Shown here: positions 7,092 through 16,595 of the stretch, piece after piece
How the letters are laid out: each line of letters begins with the position of its first letter
Position numbering within the stretch: position 1 is the stretch's first letter
The notes under the pieces: generated by a model
What the model saw: the letters and a program-made list of their open reading frames with translations, nothing else
What the model was told of the DNA's origin: nothing
Database searches by the model: none
Made by a program: the position numbers and the translations under genes
Source of the DNA: Lachnospiraceae bacterium
Lineage (GTDB): Bacteria > Bacillota > Clostridia > Oscillospirales > Ruminococcaceae
Assembly: GCA_023664705.1 (NCBI GenBank)
Contig: JAMPFE010000014.1
Location: 1 to 54,561, forward strand
Length of the DNA stretch: 54,561 nt
Direction: 5' to 3'

Positions 7092-7805
7092 TTAGTCCTC
7101 CTCAATAATTAAATCTCCAACGAGCGCCCCTTTGGCGCTTCGTTTCACGTTTTCGGCGTCGTAATCCGTGCCGTCGACGACGACTGTGACCTCCGCCGTG
7201 CCTGTGTAGGTTTTGAGCTTGAGTGTTGCTTCCTCGGACGTTTCCTCGTCCGCAAGCCCGTAGGTAGGTTTTTGAGGATCGCGTTCACGCTCCTCGACCA
7301 CCTTAAGCCTGATCTGCCCCGCGCTTTTAACGGCGGCGTCCAGCTCCGATCTTGTGATATAGACGTTCGGAGACACGATAACGTGTATGTTGTTCGTGCG
7401 GCTTATGCCGATGACCACCTCAAGGAAAATGCCGAATTGAGGGAAATCGTCATACGCGGGAATTTCTTCCCCTTCTTCGTTTTGAAGAATGCCGATCATC
7501 ACCTCGTCGCTATGCTCGGATTGAGCGAACAGTCCGATCTGCCGCATTCGCGTAGTCTCCTTTACGCCGTCGTTGCGTATTTGGATACTGATCTGCGTGC
7601 CGTTTTTGCCGGGCGTTTCGGTTTGTCCCGCTATCAGCGCAGGTGCGAGAATGGGCGAAAATACCGCAGTCTGCGCGGGCAGGAGTTCTTCCTTGACAGC
7701 CTTGTCGCCTACGACCACGCGGGTAAACGTCAGCTTCGCGCCGTTAAGCATTCCGGAAAGTAACGCTTCGCCCGCCTTTGTCAACGTGACTTGATTCCAA
7801 TTCAC
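7092..7805 (-). CDS. phage tail-collar fibre protein
   Basis: 237 aa. The first 160 residues follow the phage tail-collar/fibre N-terminal family (start NWNQVTLTKAGEALL, then IQIRNDGV and RMRQIGLFAQ), which attaches side fibres to the baseplate. The C-terminal part ends in an acidic tail. ATG 7805 overlaps the stop of the upstream gpI-like gene, so the two are translationally coupled. In P2-like clusters this is the first fibre gene after gene I. Confidence 0.85.
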   Translation of the reverse strand: MNWNQVTLTKAGEALLSGMLNGAKLTFTRVVVGDKAVKEELLPAQTAVFSPILAPALIAGQTETPGKNGTQISIQIRNDGVKETTRMRQIGLFAQSEHSDEVMIGILQNEEGEEIPAYDDFPQFGIFLEVVIGISRTNNIHVIVSPNVYITRSELDAAVKSAGQIRLKVVEERERDPQKPTYGLADEETSEEATLKLKTYTGTAEVTVVVDGTDYDAENVKRSAKGALVGDLIIEED

Positions 7806-8755
7806 TTGAAATCCACCTCCAATCTCATTTTTTTCGCAAAGCCCTTTGCTGTTCCGCTAACGTATGCCTTGCTGCAAGGAATCGGCGAATCAACGTCCGC
7901 CGTGTATATAAGGCTCGACACAAACCGCTTCGAATACGAAGACACCGAGCCTGCGCTAACGAGACCGCCAAAGCTGTCAGCCTCGTTTTTGCCGCAATCA
8001 ATTATCAACTTGCTGTTGAAATGCTTTGTTTTGGAATTGGTTATACCAAGTCCGATGACGTACCGTTCGGAAACCGAAAAAACGGCATCATCGGTGCTTG
8101 ACATATCTGCCGCAAATTCTTTTGTTTGATTTACAAAAGCCGCTCCGAAATAAAATTTTCCGTCCGAAGAAAAAACGCCGTCATCATCGGTCTTGAGTTC
8201 CGTTTTCTTTGTGACCGCCTGACCGGCGATCGCCGCGCCCGCGTATGTATTTATCGGGTCGGGAATGAGGACAAATTTGACGGTGTCCATCACGGAGCGA
8301 AGATTTTTCGCGTACAACAGCTTGCTGTTGAGTTTTTTCAAATTGGACGAAGTAGAACCGTACACCACGATCTTGAAGTGATACGGCTCGCCGTTATACT
8401 CGAACCACTCCTGCACCTCCGCCGACAGAAACATTGAGTGCAGCGCGGTCTCGACCGCGAATTTCGTGCCCTTGTACTTGTGAACGAGAATACACTCCTT
8501 GACGGTCTGCCGTTTGTTCCAGACGGGCGACTCAACATCGTACCAGTCAATTTTGAAATCAACTGCCAACAGGTCAAGAAGATCTTCGGGCAGCGTATCA
8601 ATCTCGGGGAAAATCAACGCCTTTTCCGTGTCGGCGGCAGTCCGTGCCAACTCGTCGGAAATGCTCTCGGCGAGTTTCTCCTTGTCCTCGTCACGCGCGA
8701 GAGAATACGGGAAAGCACCAAGCAGATCGCCGCCCTCGGTGATGTATTTACTCAT
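7802..8755 (-). CDS. phage tail protein I (baseplate)
   Basis: 317 aa. The N-terminal 180 residues match P2 gpI-type baseplate proteins (LLDLLAVDFKIDWYD, then KRQTVKECILVHKYKGT and WFEYNGEPYHFKI). The C-terminal part contains repeats of an F...V pattern (KFYFGAAFVNQ / AVFSVSERYVIG), perhaps a fibre-binding extension. ATG 8755 overlaps the gene J stop by 8 bases. Gene order J-I-fibre is that of P2. Confidence 0.9.
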   Translation of the reverse strand: MSKYITEGGDLLGAFPYSLARDEDKEKLAESISDELARTAADTEKALIFPEIDTLPEDLLDLLAVDFKIDWYDVESPVWNKRQTVKECILVHKYKGTKFAVETALHSMFLSAEVQEWFEYNGEPYHFKIVVYGSTSSNLKKLNSKLLYAKNLRSVMDTVKFVLIPDPINTYAGAAIAGQAVTKKTELKTDDDGVFSSDGKFYFGAAFVNQTKEFAADMSSTDDAVFSVSERYVIGLGITNSKTKHFNSKLIIDCGKNEADSFGGLVSAGSVSSYSKRFVSSLIYTADVDSPIPCSKAYVSGTAKGFAKKMRLEVDFK

Positions 8756-9893
8756 CCTCGTACCCTCCGTTGGTTATCTTTTTCGACGCAAGCCGCGCGA
8801 ATTGCGGCGTAAGCTGTCCCGAACCGTCGCGAAGCGAAACGAAAGTCGGAGACCTTATTTCAAGTCGCTTGATCCACGTATCGCGGAGAAGCCAGCCGAG
8901 CTGCGAGGGGTTTATGTCGCGCCCAATCTTCGCGGTCTGCCACTTGACGTATTCGTCCACCGCCGCCTGCACCGCCGCGGATATCTCCGACAGCGGTTTG
9001 GCGCTTTTGCGGTCAACATAGTATGTGAGATCAACGTCGAAATCTACGACCTCGGGATCGCAAACTTCAACAAAATCCGTAAGCGGGCGAACCTTTTCAT
9101 CGCTGCACGCCGCGAGGATAGCATTCTTCATGCCGTCATCGACGGGCAAGCCCGCTTCCGTTACGGCGTAAATTTGCACCACACCGGGGCTGTCAAGCGG
9201 ATTTATCGCGCACACGTCCGCGATCTCCGAAGACACCGCTTTCGCGTGATACTCATACGCGCCGCGCGGACCGGCTGTAGAGTACGCTTCCAAACTTTTC
9301 CGCATAAGCTCGTAATAATCCTCATCATCCGCCGCGTCCGAGCCGCCGCTCGAAATATCCGTGTTTTCGCACCTTAAAAAACCCGCGACATTGTCCGCGT
9401 CTATCAGCTTGCATATTCGAGCCTCAATAAAGCCGTTGCCGACCGTTCCCTTTGTCAAACAAACGACGGGAACGAGCGTCATTGTCTCGCCGATGGGAAC
9501 AGCGGCGTTTTCGTCGGTCTGCCACGTCAGCTTTTGCTCCGCGTCGGTAACGCGCGTTCCGATGGGAATATCGACCGCGCTGTCCTGCGGCTCGGCGATC
9601 TCAAAGCGCATCGTGCATCGTGCGGCTTTTGGTTCGGGGCGCGGCAGATTGTAGATAAATTCTCCCAACGCGTCGAGATTTTCCCCGACCGCGCGGGACG
9701 GAAGGTTTTGATTTGCCGCAAAATTAAGCAGGACGCGCTCCTGCACGATAATATCAGCGACCCAAGAGATAAAAACGAGGTCGGAATCTGCGGGCAGAAG
9801 CGTCCGCCCGGTGAGTTCCTCGTATTTTGCGGTCAGCTCATCGCGAACCCTCGCCGCGTCGGTCTGCACAAATTGATAATTCGCTGCTCTCAT
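8748..9893 (-). CDS. baseplate assembly protein J
   Basis: 381 aa, baseplate J-like family. It builds the wedge that surrounds the tail hub. Typical features: FVQTDAARVRDELTAKYEELTGRTL at the start, YNLPRPEPKAARC, and GGSDAADDEDYYELMRKSLEAYSTAG in the middle (partial quotes of longer conserved stretches). The ATG at 9893 overlaps the stop of the gp25-like gene (ATGA). Full length for the family. Confidence 0.93.
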   Translation of the reverse strand: MRAANYQFVQTDAARVRDELTAKYEELTGRTLLPADSDLVFISWVADIIVQERVLLNFAANQNLPSRAVGENLDALGEFIYNLPRPEPKAARCTMRFEIAEPQDSAVDIPIGTRVTDAEQKLTWQTDENAAVPIGETMTLVPVVCLTKGTVGNGFIEARICKLIDADNVAGFLRCENTDISSGGSDAADDEDYYELMRKSLEAYSTAGPRGAYEYHAKAVSSEIADVCAINPLDSPGVVQIYAVTEAGLPVDDGMKNAILAACSDEKVRPLTDFVEVCDPEVVDFDVDLTYYVDRKSAKPLSEISAAVQAAVDEYVKWQTAKIGRDINPSQLGWLLRDTWIKRLEIRSPTFVSLRDGSGQLTPQFARLASKKITNGGYEDE

Positions 9894-10195
9894 ACCGTCA
9901 CCTCCACGATAATTACCGCCTTTCCGTTCGCGTTTTTGTTTATCTCGAGATTTTTCAGCTTTGCTCTCGGCTCGAAATCTCTGAGGGCTTCCGTGATCTC
10001 CAGCGTCGCCATTGTTTCCGCGACGTTTATCGGCTTGTCTATGAAATTCATCGGCAGTCCGAATTCCCGGTACATCGGGATAGTGCCTTTCTTCGTGTTG
10101 AGCAGCAGAGCGATGTTTTGTATCACGGAGCGCACGGTGTCGTTTTCTTGAAAATTCTGCTCGTAATTTTCTTCGGAATTTATCACAATGTCCAT
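9890..10195 (-). CDS. gpW/gp25-like baseplate wedge protein
   Basis: 101 aa, the T4 gp25 / P2 gpW family: ENDTVRSVIQNIALLL, PMYREFGLPMNFID and a C-terminal beta strand GKAVIIVEVTV. It is a structural part of the baseplate wedge next to gpJ. ATG 10195 was chosen for AGAGGTGATGTT just upstream; a longer reading frame to 10255 lacks this. Confidence 0.9.
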   Translation of the reverse strand: MDIVINSEENYEQNFQENDTVRSVIQNIALLLNTKKGTIPMYREFGLPMNFIDKPINVAETMATLEITEALRDFEPRAKLKNLEINKNANGKAVIIVEVTV

Positions 10196-10199
10196 AACA

Positions 10200-10598
10200 T
10201 CACCTCTGGACATACTCGGAAAGGGAAAGCGAAACGGTCGCCAAGACCGGAACAAGCTCTCGGTCGAACTGCTTCATGTTCACCGTATACTTGGTGATCA
10301 CCCACTTGTAATTTCCGACGATCTTCTTGCCGATAACGAACGTCAACGCCTCGCCGCTGCGCACGGCGTTTTCGATTTTCTCCAGTTCTTCCTCGACGTT
10401 CACGCCAAGCCGCTCGGCGAGCGTCATCTCGAAGGAAATTTGATCCGCGTCGCGCCCGGTGAACTCCAGTACGGTATCGCCGCCGTGCAGCTGATGCTTG
10501 CCGTAATTCGCCGAGCCGCTTATTTTGAGATTTGTGAGCGTTTCGATTTTCTCGGAGGATACCGAGAAAATTATATCTCCAAGACTACCTACCGTCAT
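10200..10598 (-). CDS. GpU-like tail protein
   Basis: 132 aa of the phage P2 GpU type (GDIIFSVSSEKIETL, YGKHQLHGGDTVLEFTG, then SGEALTFVIGKKIVG). In P2, gpU is a tail completion or baseplate hub protein needed for tail assembly. The ATG at 10598 overlaps the preceding gpV-like stop. The order here (X-D-V-U-25-J-I) is a variant of the P2 order. Confidence 0.8.
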   Translation of the reverse strand: MTVGSLGDIIFSVSSEKIETLTNLKISGSANYGKHQLHGGDTVLEFTGRDADQISFEMTLAERLGVNVEEELEKIENAVRSGEALTFVIGKKIVGNYKWVITKYTVNMKQFDRELVPVLATVSLSLSEYVQR

Positions 10599-10885
10599 TT
10601 TATCGCCCCCAAAACAAAGCCGTCCTCGTTGAAGCCGTCGTTATACGCGCAGAGCACGATACACCCGACGCTCGGAAACCAAGAGATAAAGGACATGGAG
10701 TGGTAATGCGCTTGCTCTTTTGCGGTTCGCGGCTCGTCTTTGGGAGCGTCCTCGTAGCGTGTTGACGGCGTTGTGTCTAAGACCTTGAGCCAGCCGGATT
10801 CTATGTTCACGTCCTCGAAATGTACCTTGACGAGCCGCTTGTTAATATCGGCCTTTGTGACTTTTCCCACTCTAAGCATTTTCAT
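10595..10885 (-). CDS. baseplate assembly protein V-like (spike/OB domain)
   Basis: 96 aa, short gpV-like protein: LRVGKVTKADINKRLVKVHF followed by an OB-fold-like pattern ending PSVGCIVLCAYNDGFNEDGFVLGAI (partial). The phage V family forms the central spike that punctures the cell surface; this copy lacks a long spike and looks like the OB base only. ATG 10885 has GAGGGGAAC in front. Confidence 0.75.
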   Translation of the reverse strand: MKMLRVGKVTKADINKRLVKVHFEDVNIESGWLKVLDTTPSTRYEDAPKDEPRTAKEQAHYHSMSFISWFPSVGCIVLCAYNDGFNEDGFVLGAIK

Positions 10886-10929
10886 GTTCCCCTCATTTTG
10901 CAATCGAATTCAAAACCCGTTTTTTTCGA

Positions 10930-12756
10930 TCACTTTATTCCGAGCATTTCATTTACTCGCTTTTGCACCGCAGAGTAATCATACCCCGCCGCCGTCAGCT
11001 TCTCTTTTCGCTTAACACCGTTATCCCAGTCTCCGCGAATGACCGCCAGCGCGATCTCGTCCAATTCGGAATCCGATGTGTCCGATGACTCTAATCCCGT
11101 GACGGATTCTCCCGCCGCCGCGTCAAGTGCCTTGCGGAGTGTTAATTGTGTTGTGTAGCCGTTGTGGGAAAGCGCGTGCTTCGCTTGCTTTATCGCGTAT
11201 TTTCCGTCCCACATACCGAAACCCTCGAGTTCAACAGTCTGTCCCGCAGTAAGCGACGGATCTCCGGGGAGCGTGAAGCTCGCCTCGAACTCGTATTTGT
11301 TGTGCAGCCGAAGCATCTTGTAGGCAAGCGTTTCCGCCTCGGCGATAGAGCCGATGTTTCGGCAAACCGACAAGCACTGCTTATCGTTCGATGAACTCTG
11401 ATATTTATCAACATACACGGTCTTGGAGATCACCGTGCCGTTATTCTTGGTGCAGTACACCCGGCAGCTCGTGTATGTGTTGTTTTCGTTGGTGGCGAGC
11501 CGATATTTCGTGTATCCCTCGCCGAATTTTATAGTCCTCACAGCCGCCTTTTGGTCGTACTCACTCTGATTAAAAATAACGATGATGTTATTTGTAATTT
11601 TCAGTGAACACCCCGCGTTTTTGCACAGCGTGCTGAGGAAAGAAATATCGCTCTGCCGGTACTGCTCCACGCGCGAATACGACGGGTTCAGCGCCGAGTA
11701 GAACATCAATACCATTCCGTTGTTTTCGGCGATCTCGGAAGCTATCTGCGAGAGCGTCACCGATTCCCATGCTTTACTTTTCTCGACCTGCCGCACCGAA
11801 TTGCTGTACGCTATCGAGGTGCCTTTTATCGTCACCTCGTTCGGCGGACCGCTCACGTCTACGGAATCAAGCTCAAACTGTCCGCAGTCGAGTATTTCAT
11901 CCGCACCGTCGGAGTTAAAGTTACACCGCACTATAGCCGCCGAAATTTTCAGCCCCTTTCCGGAACTGCCGCTTGAAGTTCCGCCGCCCGAGCCGTTTAC
12001 TTTCCGCACTTGGTTTTCGGCGAACCAACCTAGATAATCAACGCAGATTGGATAAGGTACGCCCGACCTCAAATTCAAATGCGATACCTTGCCGCTGTAG
12101 TCGGTGACGGGAATTCCGGGCTTGCCCTCACCGTAGGACGTGTATTGCGGAGAGCCGGTGACGATGACCGCGTCTCCTATCGCCCAGCCATCGGAGCTGT
12201 TTGCCGTTCCCGATGACGCGCCGCTCGATGAGGACGACGCGCTCGAAGAACCGCCGCCCGAATTTCCGACGGCTTTCAGATTCTCGCCTCTTATCCACCC
12301 GGTGCTGCCGGAGTATTGTATCTGCGCGCAGCCGTCCGAGAATTTATTCACCTCGACGATAGTGCCGAACGGCAGCTTGCCGAGTATCTTCCCTTTGCTT
12401 GTCGTGTTGGTGCGCACGTTCACGCCGTTGGACGCCGTGACCTTGTACGAGGTCTTTCCGCCGCCGGAGCTTGAATTGCTCGAACTTCCCGAACCGCTTG
12501 AACCGCTCGATGACGTATTCGGCGATGCGCTCATTCCGCTTGTATCGAGTGCCGCGCTGTTTACAAGCGGATCAAGCCACTTTGTGAGCCATTTCCGCTC
12601 GGGATCGGCTACCTTGATCTGGAGATCGTCAGCCTCATCCTCCTCGTTGTCGACGTAGGTGAGCGAGATCAGATCCGCGTTGACCGCCTCGCTTATATCC
12701 ACGCCGTCAAAAACGACCTGCGTCGCCGAACGCCGCGCCTTATTCTCATCGCTCAT
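10930..12756 (-). CDS. late control protein D / tail hub with inserted SH3 modules
   Basis: 608 aa, larger than a usual GpD (about 330-390). GpD-type sequence at the two ends (VVFDGVDISEAV; later TIKGTSIAYSNSVRQVE, DISFLSTLCKNAG and LPGDPSLTAGQTVELEGFG) is interrupted by two Ser/Gly linkers. Between and after these are a bacterial SH3 domain (about 100-165; VNVRTNTTSKGKILG) and a second module found in lysins (about 190-262; QYTSYGEGKPG, YPICVDYLGWF). GpD forms the trimeric hub beneath the spike; the inserted modules could bind the cell wall. ATG 12756 overlaps the gpX stop (TGATG). Confidence 0.9.
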   Translation of the reverse strand: MSDENKARRSATQVVFDGVDISEAVNADLISLTYVDNEEDEADDLQIKVADPERKWLTKWLDPLVNSAALDTSGMSASPNTSSSGSSGSGSSSNSSSGGGKTSYKVTASNGVNVRTNTTSKGKILGKLPFGTIVEVNKFSDGCAQIQYSGSTGWIRGENLKAVGNSGGGSSSASSSSSGASSGTANSSDGWAIGDAVIVTGSPQYTSYGEGKPGIPVTDYSGKVSHLNLRSGVPYPICVDYLGWFAENQVRKVNGSGGGTSSGSSGKGLKISAAIVRCNFNSDGADEILDCGQFELDSVDVSGPPNEVTIKGTSIAYSNSVRQVEKSKAWESVTLSQIASEIAENNGMVLMFYSALNPSYSRVEQYRQSDISFLSTLCKNAGCSLKITNNIIVIFNQSEYDQKAAVRTIKFGEGYTKYRLATNENNTYTSCRVYCTKNNGTVISKTVYVDKYQSSSNDKQCLSVCRNIGSIAEAETLAYKMLRLHNKYEFEASFTLPGDPSLTAGQTVELEGFGMWDGKYAIKQAKHALSHNGYTTQLTLRKALDAAAGESVTGLESSDTSDSELDEIALAVIRGDWDNGVKRKEKLTAAGYDYSAVQKRVNEMLGIK

Positions 12757-12965
12757 CAGCCGCTCGCCTTCTTCCACGGCGGGAGATCGTCCGGTGTGAC
12801 GCGCGTTTCAACGTCCGGCATGTCCAGTTCGATCCCCGCTGAAAAAATATAAATATGCCTGTATCGGTGATTGGCGGCTATCAGCACGTCGGTGTATTTG
12901 GTATCGCCGTACACCTTATATGCGATACCGTCCCACTTATCGCCTTGAACGGTGGTATATGTCAT
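12756..12965 (-). CDS. tail protein X
   Basis: 69 aa, phage tail protein X / LysM-like: TVQGDKWDGIAYKVYGD and LIAANHRYRHIYIFSAGIEL (partial). It is needed for tail assembly and sits between tape measure and D, as in P2. Start ATG 12965 follows GAGGGGCGT and overlaps the tape-measure stop. Confidence 0.92.
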   Translation of the reverse strand: MTYTTVQGDKWDGIAYKVYGDTKYTDVLIAANHRYRHIYIFSAGIELDMPDVETRVTPDDLPPWKKASG

Positions 12966-15900
12966 ACATACGCCCCTCTCCGCGCGTCCGCGCTGCGCCT
13001 GTCTATCGTGTCGTTTATCAGCTCGACGAGCTCCGCCGAAAAGTCCTCCAGCATTCCTCTGTCGGCGTTACCGTTGATGACGAAGGACGGGGAGATATTG
13101 TAAACCGCCCCCGAACCGCCAGAATTGCGCAAAATAGCCCTTGTATTCTCGGCGTTGACAACGGACTCGCCGCCGCGAAAACGCACCAATTCGGGGCCTT
13201 TCTCGCCGACTAGGGCGATGCCGGCAGGCGCATAGTCCGTGCCGGACGCAAAAGAATGCCCGGGTATTGTCGGAATCTGCGGTCCGTAAGTTGTATTTGG
13301 ATTTGCCGCGAAATTTAAAGCCGAAGCCGTTGCAGCCGCGACATAATCGGCGGCGGCGATAGCCGCACCCTTGCCCGACATAATTGCCTCGGCATACGCG
13401 GTCATGGTGTCGTTTGCCGCTGTACGCGCGGTATCCGACATATTCATCTTCTTAAACGCGTCCTCGGTATCGGCTATTAACTCCTCGAGCTGACCGTCGA
13501 AGTCGAGTTTGGTTTCGGCAAGAGCCTTCGCGGTCGCTTCCTGCTCAGCTTGCACCTTCTTCCAGTTCTCGACCATTTTGACAAGTTCCTCGTCATTCTT
13601 AACCGCCGCCATACCCGCAATAGCGTTTACGGAGTCCTTCGAGCCGTCCGCGAACGAACCGATCATATCCCGAAGTCCTTCTATCTCGTCCGATTTTCCA
13701 AGAAGGGCATTGATATTGTCGTTGTAACTGCTCCAATAGGCGGCTTGTTGCTCGAGATTTTTGTTTATCGTGCCTGCAGACACAGCGGAGACCTCTGCCG
13801 CCTCGTCCCACAGTGCGTATTGCCCCGAAACGCTCTCGTAAGCCGCGTTGTAGGCGTCGTTGTACGCTTTGAGCAGTTCCTCGGTTTCGGTGGTGACGTC
13901 GTTTATTGCAATTGCCACGGCATCATACGCCGAAACCGTCTCGCTGGACGTGCCCGAAACAACATCGCCGTATTCGACCATTGCTGCTTCACACGCCGCG
14001 ATCTGTTCCTCGATAGCTCGCAGGTCTTCTCGGGCTGTTCGCGCTTTTTCGACTGCCTCATCATATTCTTTTTCGGTGGTCTGCGCACGTCCGGTGATCA
14101 ATCCGCCGGCAGCGGAAAATATATTGTCGCCGACTGCATCGGAAAACGCTTTGCCGGCTCGTGCTTGTGCTGCGTCCGCTTTCTCAGCCGCCTCTTGAAG
14201 CTTTTCTTGCTGGGTATAAAGATCGGCAAGGTTTTCTTTCGCTGCGTCATACTTTGCTTGAAGACTGTCGGATTTCGCCGCACGTTCGATTTGATCATTC
14301 AAATCGCCCAGCCTTTCGGAAACGTTCTCAACAGACAATCCGAGAGACGGATACATCGAATTGAGACGCTCGACGATAGGAGCCATTTTCGCTTGTGACG
14401 ACGCGGATTTATCGGAACTTGAAGCGAGTTCTTTCAGCTTTGCCGAAAGAATCATCGCGGAGTCATACTGAGAGTTGATCTCCGAGGTTGTTCCGTTTAT
14501 ATTTCCGAGCAGATCCGATGTTGAGCTGTGCAGTGTGTCGATTTCGGCATACAGATCCTTTACCGAGAAGGACTGCGCGTCTATGGCGGCCGTAGCCTCG
14601 TCAAGATCGTATTTCAGCGCCCGTGCTTGGTCACTGGTTTCTCCGTACAGTTCCGCTGCGGTTTCGTATTCGGAGTTAAGCCGCTCGACCTCTCTGTATT
14701 GTGCCTCTGTAGCAGTTGACAGTGTTTTTGTTTCAAAAGCCTCTTGCTTACACGCTTCACGAAGTGCCACAAGCCCCGCTGTGAGTGCCGCAACTCCCGC
14801 AACTATCCACGTTATGGGGCTAGCCAGCAGGGTTGTATTAAACAGCTTTTGCGCTCCCGCGGCTCCGGTGGTCGCTGCGGCCTCCGCACCGGTCGCGACC
14901 GCCGCTGTGCCGGCTGCTACTGCTTTCCTTGCTCCGAGTGCCGCGCCGATGGTGTCAAGCGAATTCTTGACCTTTTTCACGGTTGTAAATGCCGTATATC
15001 CCGCGACCAGAAGCCCAACTTCCGCGACGATAGCCATTAAGCCCTTGACGACAGCGGGATTTGCCTCGCAGAATTCGTTGATCTTGCTGATGATCTCCGT
15101 GCCGGTCTGCACCAGCCCGCGGAATTCGTCCTCATACAGACCGCCGACGGTCATTTTAAGTCCGTCGGTCGCCGAATTGAGAAGCGTAACGTCGCCGGCA
15201 AGGTTGTCGAGCTTGATGTTTGCCATCTTCTGCGCAGAGCCAGTACAGTTCTCAATGCTTGCGCGTAGCTTTTCGTAGTCCCCTTCGGTGGCGTTGAGTA
15301 TAGCCAACAAGCCGTTGTAACCGCGCTGCCCGGCAATAGTCATCGCGTTCTGTACGCGTTCCGCTTCGGTCATCTGCTCGAAGTAACCGCGCAGCTCATC
15401 GCACGTCTCGCCGAAGGATTTCATCGTGCCGTCGGCTTTTATCGACGTGTATTCCACCTCGCCGATGGACTTTGCCGTCAGCGTTGCGCCCTCAAGGAGA
15501 CCGTTGAAGGTGTTCTTGAGCGCAGTTCCGGCAACAGAGCCTTTAATGCCCGCGTTAGCCATCAAACCGACTGCCGTTGATACGTCCTCAATGGAATAGC
15601 CCAGCGCGCCCGCGACGGAAGCCGAACCTTTGAAGGTCTCGCCCATAATCCCGACCGACGTGTTGGAGTTGGTCGCCGCTGCCGCGAGGACGTCCGCGAA
15701 ATGCGCCGTGTCCTTTGCCGTTAAGCCGAACGCGGTAAGGTTATCCGTCACGATGTCCGAGACCGACGACAAATTCTCGCCGCTCGCCGCCGCGAGGTTC
15801 AAAACGCCGTCCATGCCGGAGATTATCTGCGAAGCGTCCCAGCCCGCCATTCCCATGTACGTCATGGCTTCGGCGGACTGATTCGCCGTGTACGCCGTAG

Positions 15901-16591
15901 TCGCGCCGAGCCGCTTTGCCTCATCCGACAGCTGCTTCATCTCCGCCGCCGACGCGCCGGAGAGTGCCTCGACCGTGGACATCGTAGAACCGAACTGCAT
16001 TGAAAGCTCGACGCATTCCTTGTATTCCTCGGCAATCTTTGAGAGCGCGGCGGTGATCCCTGCAGCGACAAGTGCGCTCCCGACAGCTTCAAACGCCGCC
16101 GCTCCCGAAGCGCCGAATTTTCTTGCTTCTTCGGCGGCTTTTTCTTCCTCCTCGCGGAGCTTGTCCATTTGGGTTGAGAGCCGTGCGCTCTCCTCGGAGA
16201 GCTTATCGACGTTCACACCCGCGTCGCCGAGCTTCTTCCGCATTTCCGCAAGCCGCTCGTTCTTTGTGACAAGCGACGCTTCGGTATCTTGAATACGCTT
16301 TTGAAGCTCCAGCTCCCTATTTGCAAGAGTGGAGTCCTCGGAGCCGTTTTGCGCCATTTCGCGGCGCACGTTCTCAAGCTGCTTTTTGTACAGTTCCAAC
16401 CGCGAATTGGTCTGCGCTATGCTCTGTTCCTGCTTTTCGTAGCCCTTGACATCGGACTGAGTTTTGCTCAGCGCCTGTATCTCCTTGCTGACGGCTTGGA
16501 GCTTTTTCTGCGCCTGCGACATTGTATTGGAGAAATTTCCTTTCAGCTTTGCGTCAAGCATGAACTGCATTAAATATTCGCGGTTAGCCAC
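12962..16591 (-). CDS. tail tape measure protein (TP901 family)
   Basis: 1209 aa. The N-terminal coiled coil (about 10-170) is followed by the TP901-1 core (STVEALSGASAAEMKQLS, TAYTANQSAEAMTYMGMAG), hydrophobic helices around 510-620 (LMAIVAEVGLLVAGYTAF; WIVAGVAALTAGLVAL), a second helical region and the family's C-terminus (GIALVGEKGPELVRFRGGES). It sets tail length and is ejected during infection; by length, a tail of somewhat above 150 nm is expected. The start is GTG 16591, just past the frameshifted chaperone extension, with AAGGGGTGAG ahead. Confidence 0.93.
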   Translation of the reverse strand: MANREYLMQFMLDAKLKGNFSNTMSQAQKKLQAVSKEIQALSKTQSDVKGYEKQEQSIAQTNSRLELYKKQLENVRREMAQNGSEDSTLANRELELQKRIQDTEASLVTKNERLAEMRKKLGDAGVNVDKLSEESARLSTQMDKLREEEEKAAEEARKFGASGAAAFEAVGSALVAAGITAALSKIAEEYKECVELSMQFGSTMSTVEALSGASAAEMKQLSDEAKRLGATTAYTANQSAEAMTYMGMAGWDASQIISGMDGVLNLAAASGENLSSVSDIVTDNLTAFGLTAKDTAHFADVLAAAATNSNTSVGIMGETFKGSASVAGALGYSIEDVSTAVGLMANAGIKGSVAGTALKNTFNGLLEGATLTAKSIGEVEYTSIKADGTMKSFGETCDELRGYFEQMTEAERVQNAMTIAGQRGYNGLLAILNATEGDYEKLRASIENCTGSAQKMANIKLDNLAGDVTLLNSATDGLKMTVGGLYEDEFRGLVQTGTEIISKINEFCEANPAVVKGLMAIVAEVGLLVAGYTAFTTVKKVKNSLDTIGAALGARKAVAAGTAAVATGAEAAATTGAAGAQKLFNTTLLASPITWIVAGVAALTAGLVALREACKQEAFETKTLSTATEAQYREVERLNSEYETAAELYGETSDQARALKYDLDEATAAIDAQSFSVKDLYAEIDTLHSSTSDLLGNINGTTSEINSQYDSAMILSAKLKELASSSDKSASSQAKMAPIVERLNSMYPSLGLSVENVSERLGDLNDQIERAAKSDSLQAKYDAAKENLADLYTQQEKLQEAAEKADAAQARAGKAFSDAVGDNIFSAAGGLITGRAQTTEKEYDEAVEKARTAREDLRAIEEQIAACEAAMVEYGDVVSGTSSETVSAYDAVAIAINDVTTETEELLKAYNDAYNAAYESVSGQYALWDEAAEVSAVSAGTINKNLEQQAAYWSSYNDNINALLGKSDEIEGLRDMIGSFADGSKDSVNAIAGMAAVKNDEELVKMVENWKKVQAEQEATAKALAETKLDFDGQLEELIADTEDAFKKMNMSDTARTAANDTMTAYAEAIMSGKGAAIAAADYVAAATASALNFAANPNTTYGPQIPTIPGHSFASGTDYAPAGIALVGEKGPELVRFRGGESVVNAENTRAILRNSGGSGAVYNISPSFVINGNADRGMLEDFSAELVELINDTIDRRSADARRGAYV

Positions 16592-16595
16592 ATTC

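Noticed and set aside
8748..12965. A Mu-like transposing phage
   Set aside because: The tail genes fit P2 order, and no MuA/MuB, Mor or Mu-type ends were found.
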